A stretch of DNA of 13,946 nucleotides from Oxalobacteraceae bacterium UBA5157 (lineage in GTDB: Bacteria > Pseudomonadota > Gammaproteobacteria > Burkholderiales > Burkholderiaceae_D): NCBI GenBank assembly GCA_002415335.1, contig DHXL01000333.1, positions 10,997 to 24,942 on the forward strand, given 5' to 3'. Shown here piece by piece: positions 1 to 4,901 of the stretch. Numbering within the stretch: position 1 is the first letter of the stretch; each line of letters opens with the position of its first letter. The position numbers and the translations under genes were made by a program. The notes under the pieces were generated by a model that was given only the letters and a program-made list of their open reading frames with translations, had not been told where the DNA came from and searched no databases.

Positions 1-261
1 CCGGAAGGTCAAGGGCCGGTCATCATCAACGCGCATTGCACTTTCTTGAAGCAGCTGAAATACCCGGGCGACATCGAGGTGCGCACGCTGGTCGGTGCAA
101 TGGGTCGTACCAGCTTTGAGACCTTCCACGAAATACGTCGGGTCGACGAGCCCGGCATCTTGGCCGCCGAAGGCGGCGCCAAGGTCGTGTGGATCGATTT
201 TCCGAAGGGGAAATCTACTCCACTCTCGGAGGACGTACGCAGCAGATTGCTCGGCAACTAG
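1..261 (+). CDS. Acyl-CoA thioesterase, hotdog fold (YbgC/FadM-like), 5' truncated by the window edge
   Basis: Reading frame 1 is open from the first base to the stop at 259-261, giving 86 C-terminal residues; the start lies outside the window. Visible features fit a 4-hydroxybenzoyl-CoA-thioesterase-type hotdog protein: a central helix/strand region (IINAHCTFLKQLKYPGDIEV), then the strand GRTSFETFHEIRR, then the strand AEGGAKVVWIDFPKGKSTPL, which resembles the final strand of YbgC/FadM proteins. Members hydrolyse acyl-CoA thioesters in the cytoplasm; the substrate cannot be read from this fragment. The TTG at 46 is an internal codon, not a start, because conserved sequence continues upstream of it. 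The gene converges on the LuxR-type gene and shares the CTAG at 258-261 with it. The family call is inferred from pattern recognition; I am fairly sure of the fold and not of the substrate. Confidence 0.78.
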   Translation, partial: PEGQGPVIINAHCTFLKQLKYPGDIEVRTLVGAMGRTSFETFHEIRRVDEPGILAAEGGAKVVWIDFPKGKSTPLSEDVRSRLLGN

Positions 262-818
262 TGCGTTACTCCCAGCAGGCGATGCACCAGCTCACTTGAG
301 GTCGCCGCAGAAAATTTTCGCATCAGTTTGGCTCGATGCATCTCAACCGTGCGCGGGCTCAGGCCAACCTGGCGCGCGATCAACTTGCTGGTTTTTCCTT
401 CGACCAGGAGTGCCGAAATTTCTCTTTCGCGCGGCGTGAGTTCGGCAGTCACGGGACGCTTCTCGCTGAGATCCTCGAAAGTCCAGATACCGGCCGCATG
501 TGGATCATTGTGCACCATGGAGCGGCCGCTGACATGACACCAGAACAGTTCGCGGCTGGCGCGTTTCATGATGCGCTCGTCCGAGTAATGTCCTTTGGCG
601 TTCATGATAGGAACAATTCGCGCACCGGTGCGCTCGAACTCGTCGGGAGTCGGGTACAGCACCAGAAACGACTTGCCAATCAGTTCCTCGGCCTGATAAC
701 CGAACATGCGCGCCAGCGTCTCGTTGCAGGCATGGATAATGCGATGCTGCGAAATACACATGCCGACCGGCGCGTGTCGGAATATAGTCTCGTAATCGAT
801 TGTTAGTGATCCGCTCAT
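258..818 (-). CDS. PAS domain-containing LuxR-family transcriptional regulator
   Basis: This 186-residue protein has an N-terminal PAS domain (about residues 5-115; HAPVGMCISQHRIIHACNETLARMFGY is the typical start, and an ENL-like end is seen at TFEDLSEKR). A C-terminal LuxR/FixJ helix-turn-helix follows (about 125-183; LTPREREISALLVEG, then IARQVGLSPRTVEMHRAKLMRKF). There is no receiver domain, so it should sense through PAS, either a small ligand or a redox/aromatic cue, rather than as a phosphorylated response regulator. It is transcribed divergently from scoA across a 198-nt gap, which makes scoAB the obvious candidate target; that is inference. It overlaps the upstream thioesterase gene tail to tail at the stop codons. 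The start at 818 gives a full PAS domain. The ligand is unknown. Confidence 0.9.
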   Translation of the reverse strand: MSGSLTIDYETIFRHAPVGMCISQHRIIHACNETLARMFGYQAEELIGKSFLVLYPTPDEFERTGARIVPIMNAKGHYSDERIMKRASRELFWCHVSGRSMVHNDPHAAGIWTFEDLSEKRPVTAELTPREREISALLVEGKTSKLIARQVGLSPRTVEMHRAKLMRKFSAATSSELVHRLLGVTH

Positions 819-850
819 GAGGGGTGGATGTCTGCCTAGGGATTAGAATT

Positions 851-894
851 CGTATTTCTACGGTATTGTGCTGAAAAGTGCTCCATCATATGCT
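851..894 (+). promoter_or_regulatory. Possible scoAB promoter with a short inverted repeat (candidate operator)
   Basis: In the gap between the LuxR-type gene and scoA, TTGTGC (866-871) and TATGCT (889-894) are separated by 17 nt, a weak sigma-70-like arrangement. Just upstream lies a 4-4-4 inverted repeat, CGTA-TTTC-TACG (851-862), which could be an operator for the neighbouring regulator. Both are short matches that can arise by chance, so confidence is low. Confidence 0.22.
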
Positions 895-903
895 GGGGAA
901 CGC

Positions 904-987
904 ATGAGAAACAGACGTACTAATACTAGCGGGAAAGAGATAAGCAAGCGTATTCGTCGCAAGGCCTTGCCCGCAATGAACCAATAA
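904..987 (+). CDS. Possible small basic protein or leader ORF, 27 codons, upstream of scoA
   Basis: An ATG at 904 is preceded at good distance by GGGGAA (894-899) and opens 27 codons ending in TAA at 985-987, 29 nt before the scoA start. The product starts MRNRRTNTSGKEISKRIRRK and is strongly basic, with nine Arg or Lys residues. I do not recognise it. There is no run of one amino acid that would suggest attenuation, and no hairpin with a T-run before scoA. It could be a real small protein, an upstream ORF that couples translation to scoA, or chance. Confidence 0.25.
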   Translation: MRNRRTNTSGKEISKRIRRKALPAMNQ

Positions 988-1016
988 GCTTACTTTACAC
1001 AAAGAAGAGGGATGGT

Positions 1017-1715
1017 ATGAAGAAAGTTTATCCCGATGCCGCCGCAGCCTTGGCCGGTGTCGTCAAGGATGGTCAGACGATCGCCGTAGGCGGCTTTGGC
1101 CTGTGCGGCATTCCGGAAGCGCTGATCGAAGCCTTGCGCGATTCCGGGGTCAAGAATCTGACCGCGATCTCGAACAATGCCGGGGTCGACGGCTTTGGTC
1201 TGGGACAGTTGCTGACATCCCGCCAGATCAAGAGAATGATTTCATCTTATGTCGGCGAGAATAAGGAATTCGAGCGCCAGTACCTGGCCGGCGAGCTTGA
1301 ACTCGAATTCACACCGCAGGGCACTCTAGCCGAGAAGCTGCGTGCCGGTGGCGCAGGCATCCCGGCATTCTTCACCAAGACCGGCGTCGGCACCATCGTC
1401 GCCGATGGCAAGGAAGTGCGCGAATTCGACGGCCATCAATACGTGATGGAGCGTTCACTGGTGGCCGACGTGTCGCTGGTCAAGGCATACATGGCCGACA
1501 AGGCGGGCAACCTGGTATATCGCAAGACGGCACGCAACTTCAATCCGAATGTCGCCATGGCTGGCAAGATCACGATCGTTGAAGTCGAGAAACTGGTTGA
1601 AATCGGTGAAATAGACCCGGACGATGTCCACACGCCGAGCATTTTCGTGCACCGCATCGTCCTCAACGCGCACCCTGAAAAACGGATTGAACAGCGCACC
1701 ACGCGTACACAGTAA
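1017..1715 (+). CDS. scoA: Succinyl-CoA:3-ketoacid CoA-transferase subunit A
   Basis: This 232-residue protein is the alpha subunit of a family I CoA-transferase. With ScoB it moves CoA from succinyl-CoA to acetoacetate, yielding acetoacetyl-CoA and succinate, so 3-hydroxybutyrate/acetoacetate carbon can enter central metabolism. Family features: GGFGLCGIPE at residues 25-34 (CoA-binding glycine-rich segment), the SSYVGENKEFE segment at about 76-86, and the ELEFTPQGTLAEKLRAGGAG stretch from residue 95. Length is normal for the family. The start is supported by GAAGAGG at 1004-1010 ahead of the ATG. The stop is 15 nt from the scoB start, so the two genes are an operon. It lies next to a divergent PAS-LuxR regulator and near bdhA, which fits 3-hydroxybutyrate degradation. 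Very sure of the family; substrate preference (acetoacetate against another 3-ketoacid) is inferred. Confidence 0.95.
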   Translation: MKKVYPDAAAALAGVVKDGQTIAVGGFGLCGIPEALIEALRDSGVKNLTAISNNAGVDGFGLGQLLTSRQIKRMISSYVGENKEFERQYLAGELELEFTPQGTLAEKLRAGGAGIPAFFTKTGVGTIVADGKEVREFDGHQYVMERSLVADVSLVKAYMADKAGNLVYRKTARNFNPNVAMAGKITIVEVEKLVEIGEIDPDDVHTPSIFVHRIVLNAHPEKRIEQRTTRTQ

Positions 1716-1730
1716 GAACGGAGACAGAAC

Positions 1731-2384
1731 ATGGCATGGACTCGTGATGAAATGGCCGCCCGTGCGGCGCAGGAACTGCAGGACGGCTTCTACGTCAATC
1801 TGGGCATCGGTTTGCCGACGCTGGTTGCCAACTACGTGCCGCAGGACATGGAGGTCTCGCTGCAATCAGAAAACGGCTTGCTCGGCATCGGCCCCTTTCC
1901 GACCGACGACGAAGTTGATCCGGACTTGATCAACGCAGGCAAGCAAACGGTGACCTCGCTCCCGGGATCGTCTTTTTTCAGCTCGGCGGATTCGTTTGCG
2001 ATGATTCGCGGCGGCAAAATCAACCTTGCCATTCTGGGCGCGATGCAAGTGTCGGAAAAAGGTGATCTGGCCAACTGGATGATTCCCGGCAAAATGGTCA
2101 AGGGTATGGGTGGTGCGATGGATCTGGTCGCCGGGGTGGGCCGCGTAGTGGTACTGATGGAACACGTCGCCAAGGCCAAGGACGGCTCGACTTCGCACAA
2201 GATCTTGCCGAAGTGCGATTTGCCGCTGACCGGCGTCGGTGTGGTCGATCGCGTGATTTCCGATCTCGGCGTGATCGATGTGACGCCGAACGGATTGAAG
2301 CTGATCGAACTGGCGCCCGGAGTGACGAAGGAAGAAATGATCGAGAAGACCGGCGCCAGACTTGACACGAGCTCGCTGGGTTGA
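1731..2384 (+). CDS. scoB: Succinyl-CoA:3-ketoacid CoA-transferase subunit B
   Basis: This 217-residue protein is the beta subunit that carries the catalytic glutamate. The motif SENGLLGIGP (residues 46-55) is the signature of this family, and Glu47 is the residue that forms the glutamyl-CoA thioester intermediate in characterised homologues. Other features are NLGIGLPTLVANYV (about 23-36), the KMVKGMGGAMDLVAG segment that matches the family, and a C-terminal VTPNGLKLIELAPGVT. A GGAGA at 1720-1724 sits 6 nt before the ATG, so this start is well supported. It is translated with ScoA, from which it is separated by 15 nt, and the two form the heteromeric enzyme. A Rho-independent terminator follows at 2418-2452. 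Confidence 0.95.
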   Translation: MAWTRDEMAARAAQELQDGFYVNLGIGLPTLVANYVPQDMEVSLQSENGLLGIGPFPTDDEVDPDLINAGKQTVTSLPGSSFFSSADSFAMIRGGKINLAILGAMQVSEKGDLANWMIPGKMVKGMGGAMDLVAGVGRVVVLMEHVAKAKDGSTSHKILPKCDLPLTGVGVVDRVISDLGVIDVTPNGLKLIELAPGVTKEEMIEKTGARLDTSSLG

Positions 2385-2417
2385 GCCGTTCCGGCGCCTG
2401 TGGCCAATCGGACGATG

Positions 2418-2452
2418 CGGCGCTGATTGATTACCTTCCGCGCCGTTTTTTT
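2418..2452 (+). terminator. Rho-independent terminator after scoB
   Basis: A perfect 6-bp GC stem, CGGCGC (2418-2423) with GCGCCG (2440-2445), is followed directly by seven T (2446-2452). The loop is 16 nt. It lies 33 nt after the scoB stop and ends the scoAB transcript. Confidence 0.75.
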
Positions 2453-2483
2453 CGTGCGATCTGGTGTCCGCGCCATGGAATAG

Positions 2484-2561
2484 CCCCACAAGGGGCCTCC
2501 CGGCCTGTTATTCACTGAAGCGGATACAAAATCGCAGGTGAGTTGCGGTTCCCTTGTGGGG
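2484..2561. repeat. Inverted pair of an 11-bp palindromic element between convergent scoB and bdhA
   Basis: CCCCACAAGGG (2484-2494) is the exact reverse complement of CCCTTGTGGGG (2551-2561). Each copy can also form its own small hairpin (GCCCC-ACAA-GGGGC at 2483-2496, CCC-TTGT-GGG at 2551-2560). They lie in the short region where both convergent transcripts end. They could act as 3'-end structures for bdhA mRNA, but no T-run follows on the minus strand. Confidence 0.5.
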
Positions 2562-2566
2562 TAGAC

Positions 2567-3361
2567 TTATTGCGCGACCCAGCCGCCGTCCATATTCCAG
2601 GCCACGCCGCGCACCTGGCTGGCCGCATCGCTGCACAGAAAGAGCGCCAGAGCACCCAATTGTTCCGGCGTCACGAACTCGCCGGATGGCTGCTTCTCGG
2701 CCACCAGACTTTTCTTGGCAGCATCGTTCGATATGCCTTCTTGCATGGCGCGCGCGTCGACCTGTTTTTGTACTAGCGGCGTCAGCACCCAGCCTGGACA
2801 GATCGCATTGCAGGTCACTCCGGTGTGCGCGCTCTCGAGCGCCGTCACCTTGGTGAAGCCAACGATGCCATGCTTGGCTGCGACATAGGCGGACTTTTGC
2901 GCGGAACCGACCAGGCCGTGGACCGATGCGATATTGATGATGCGACCCCAGTTCCTTGCCTTCATCGATGGCAAGGCCAGGCGCGTCGTGTGGAAGCTGG
3001 AGCTGAGGTTGATGGCAATGATCGCATCCCATTTTTCGACTGGAAAGTCCTCGATATTCGCCACATGCTGGATGCCGGCATTGTTGACCAGGATATCGAC
3101 GCCATCGAACTTTTCCGCAGCGAATTGCATCATGGCCGCGATTTCGCCTGGCCTCGACATGTCGGCATTGTGATAGGCGGTGCGAACGCTGTATTCGCGC
3201 ACCACGTCCGCTTGCAAGGAGTCAATTTCCCCGGCGTCGCCAAAACCGTTGAAAACGATATTCGCGCCTTGTGCGGCAAGGGTTCGTGCGATTCCGAGAC
3301 CGATACCGGAAGTCGAGCCGGTGACCAATGCTGTCTTGCCTTTGAGTGCTGGTGCTTGCAT
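2567..3361 (-). CDS. bdhA: 3-hydroxybutyrate dehydrogenase (SDR family)
   Basis: This 264-residue short-chain dehydrogenase should oxidise D-3-hydroxybutyrate to acetoacetate with NAD+. Features in order are the Rossmann glycine motif TGSTSGIG (14-21), NNAG (93-96), the catalytic Ser146 (IINIASVHG), Tyr159 and Lys163 (SAYVAAKHG), the ICPGWVLTPLV segment (187-197), and a C-terminal NMDGGW typical of PHB-type 3-hydroxybutyrate dehydrogenases. The signature HGLVGSAQKSAYVAAKHGIV is close to this subfamily. Its product acetoacetate is the substrate of ScoAB, which faces it, so the two convergent units are one pathway. AGAGGA (minus strand) precedes the ATG by about six nt. Its upstream region holds two REP-like palindromes. 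Confidence in the SDR family is very high; the 3-hydroxybutyrate substrate is supported by context and sequence. Confidence 0.94.
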   Translation of the reverse strand: MQAPALKGKTALVTGSTSGIGLGIARTLAAQGANIVFNGFGDAGEIDSLQADVVREYSVRTAYHNADMSRPGEIAAMMQFAAEKFDGVDILVNNAGIQHVANIEDFPVEKWDAIIAINLSSSFHTTRLALPSMKARNWGRIINIASVHGLVGSAQKSAYVAAKHGIVGFTKVTALESAHTGVTCNAICPGWVLTPLVQKQVDARAMQEGISNDAAKKSLVAEKQPSGEFVTPEQLGALALFLCSDAASQVRGVAWNMDGGWVAQ

Positions 3362-3390
3362 GATGTCCTCTGCAGGTGAAATTCTTAAGT

Positions 3391-3437
3391 ATTGTGGAAA
3401 AGAGTTGCGCGCAGCAGTACTCTGTCCCCCAACATTT
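3391..3437. repeat. REP-like palindromic repeat, copy A
   Basis: A near-46-bp unit with an imperfect inverted repeat: arms TTGTGGAAAAGAGT and ACTCTGTCCCCCAA flank the palindromic core TGCGCGCA. Read on the minus strand it begins TTGGGGGACAGAGT, a form I recall from REP-like repeats in Betaproteobacteria. It lies 52 bp from copy B in the same orientation, between divergent bdhA and the hydrolase gene. Confidence 0.75.
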
Positions 3438-3442
3438 TGGAT

Positions 3443-3488
3443 ATTGCGGGAAAGAGTTGCGCGCAGCGGTACTCTGTCCCCAACATCT
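3443..3488. repeat. REP-like palindromic repeat, copy B
   Basis: A direct second copy of the 3391-3437 unit, 52 bp further on, with a few differences (TTGCGGG for TTGTGGA; GCGG for GCAG). The arms GGGAAAGAGT and ACTCTGTCCC pair at 9 of 10 positions. An open frame runs through both repeats into the hydrolase gene, but the encoded residues are not protein-like and should not be counted in it. Confidence 0.78.
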
Positions 3489-3583
3489 CAGTAACGATAA
3501 CCAATTTCAACAAGATTTTAAGCGCAACGCCCAGTAAAATGTCGGAACCGATCGATGGTAAAACTACTAGCTTCACCGAGAAG

Positions 3584-4450
3584 ATGACCCACGCACAGCA
3601 CAAGACCGTGCAATGCCTGTCACCCGCAGGCTTGCACACGATGGCCTACAAAGAGTGGGGCGATCCACTCAATCCGAATGTACTGCTATGCCTGCATGGC
3701 GTCACGCGCGTATCCGGCGATTTCGATAGCCTGGCGCTGGCTTCGTCCGATACCTACCGCGTCGTGTGCCCGGATGTGGTCGGACGCGGACGGTCGGACT
3801 GGATGCGTGACCCGCAGTACTACGTCTTGCCGCAGTATGTCAGCGATACGGTGACGTTGCTCGCGCGCGTGAACGCCGAAACCGTGGATTGCGTCGGCAC
3901 CTCGATGGGCGGGCTGATCGGGATGATACTGGCGTCGCTCAAAGGAACGCCCCTGCGCAGGCTGGTGCTGAATGATGTCGGACCGGCGTTGAACACGGCG
4001 GCGCTGGACCGCATCGGTACCTACATTGGCCAGCAGCGGCGGTTTTCCGAATTCGACCAGCTTGCCGAATATATCCGCGAGATTTCGGCAAGCTTCGGCC
4101 CGCATAGCGAACAGGAATGGCGCAAGCTGGCGTCCGATGTTGCACGTCAGGATGCCGATGGACAATGGATTTTGCACTACGATCAGGCGCTCGCATTGCC
4201 GCTCAGGGCAGCCACGACAGAATCGAGGCAACATGCGGAAGCCATGATGTGGGCCGCCTACGATGCGATCACCTGTCCGACTTTACTGCTGCGCGGCGCC
4301 GAATCGGACTTGCTGGCACCGGAAGTTGCGCAGGCGATGACAAGGCGCGGTGCCAGAGCCAAGCTGGTCGAATTTCCTGGAGTGGGACACGCGCCGACCT
4401 TGCTTCATGCGGATCAAATCGCGATCGTGAAAGATTTTTTGCTCGCGTAA
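3584..4450 (+). CDS. Alpha/beta hydrolase
   Basis: This 288-residue protein has the alpha/beta hydrolase fold. Visible are CLHGVTRVSGDF (oxyanion-hole HG at 38-39), PDVVGRGRSDW (strand 4 region), the nucleophile elbow GTSMGG with Ser107, a D in LLLRGAESDLL (Asp242) and the catalytic His269 in PGVGHAPTL. The triad Ser107-Asp242-His269 is complete. The reading frame is open back to 3392, but its first 45 or so codons come from the REP-like repeats, so the start is internal. ATG at 3584 gives the usual family length of about 288, with weak GAG spacing (3578-3580). ATG at 3539 (303 residues) is the alternative. It is followed by a 11-bp hairpin, then a RidA-family gene and relA. The substrate is not readable from sequence; an esterase/lactonase role is inference. 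Confidence 0.88.
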   Translation: MTHAQHKTVQCLSPAGLHTMAYKEWGDPLNPNVLLCLHGVTRVSGDFDSLALASSDTYRVVCPDVVGRGRSDWMRDPQYYVLPQYVSDTVTLLARVNAETVDCVGTSMGGLIGMILASLKGTPLRRLVLNDVGPALNTAALDRIGTYIGQQRRFSEFDQLAEYIREISASFGPHSEQEWRKLASDVARQDADGQWILHYDQALALPLRAATTESRQHAEAMMWAAYDAITCPTLLLRGAESDLLAPEVAQAMTRRGARAKLVEFPGVGHAPTLLHADQIAIVKDFLLA

Positions 4451-4460
4451 GTACCCTGGC

Positions 4461-4489
4461 CTTGCGCTCCGCGCTAAACGGAGCGCAAG
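4461..4489 (+). other. 11-bp perfect hairpin between the hydrolase and RidA-family genes
   Basis: CTTGCGCTCCG (4461-4471) and CGGAGCGCAAG (4479-4489) pair perfectly around a 7-nt loop. No T-run follows directly, so it is not a classic terminator. It may stabilise the 3' end of the hydrolase mRNA or separate it from the ridA-relA transcript. Confidence 0.5.
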
Positions 4490-4541
4490 ACTTCGCGCAA
4501 CCAATTGGACGGCTAATTTAATTTTTTCTGATGGAGACATC

Positions 4542-4892
4542 ATGGATATGAAACGTTTACATATCGGAAAAACGCTTTCGGAAGCCGCGATTCACAACGG
4601 CACGGTATACCTTGCGGGCCAGATCGCCGAAGACGTGACCCAGAATATCGAAGGCCAGACCCGTGAAATTCTTGGCCATATCGCGCGGCTGCTGGCGGAA
4701 GCCGGTAGCGACAAGACACGCATTCTGATGTGCCAGATATTCCTTGCAGACGTGAAGGATTTTCCCGGAATGAACGCGGCATGGAACGAATGGGTCGTAC
4801 CGGGCCATGCACCGCCGCGTGCCACGGTCGAAGCCAAGCTCGCCAAGCCGGAATGGCTGGTGGAAATGGTCGTCACGGCCGCACAAAAATAA
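4542..4892 (+). CDS. RidA family protein (YjgF/YER057c/UK114), YoaB-like subgroup
   Basis: This 116-residue protein belongs to the Rid family. Canonical RidA hydrolyses reactive enamine/imine intermediates from amino-acid dehydratases to keto acids and ammonia; other subgroups vary. The HNGTVYLAGQIAED segment (18-31), the Arg93 of PPRATVEAKL, the position used by the substrate carboxylate in RidA, and the C-terminal WLVEMVVTAAQK with Glu108 match the family. Overall length and the APPRATVE form suggest the YoaB-like subgroup more than canonical RidA. GGAGA at 4533-4537 supports a start at 4542; ATG at 4548 (MKRLHIGK) is also possible and would lose two residues. The stop is 9 nt before relA, so the two are probably cotranscribed, a link between metabolite stress and the stringent response that is worth noting. 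Confidence 0.88.
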   Translation: MDMKRLHIGKTLSEAAIHNGTVYLAGQIAEDVTQNIEGQTREILGHIARLLAEAGSDKTRILMCQIFLADVKDFPGMNAAWNEWVVPGHAPPRATVEAKLAKPEWLVEMVVTAAQK

Positions 4893-4901
4893 AGAGAATA
4901 G

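Noticed and set aside
3392..3583. N-terminal extension of the alpha/beta hydrolase
   Set aside because: The open frame reads through two copies of a palindromic repeat and does not resemble the protein family; the first plausible start gives normal length at 3584.
4523..4528. T-run before the RidA-family gene as a terminator with the 4461-4489 hairpin
   Set aside because: It is more than 30 nt from the hairpin, too far for Rho-independent termination.
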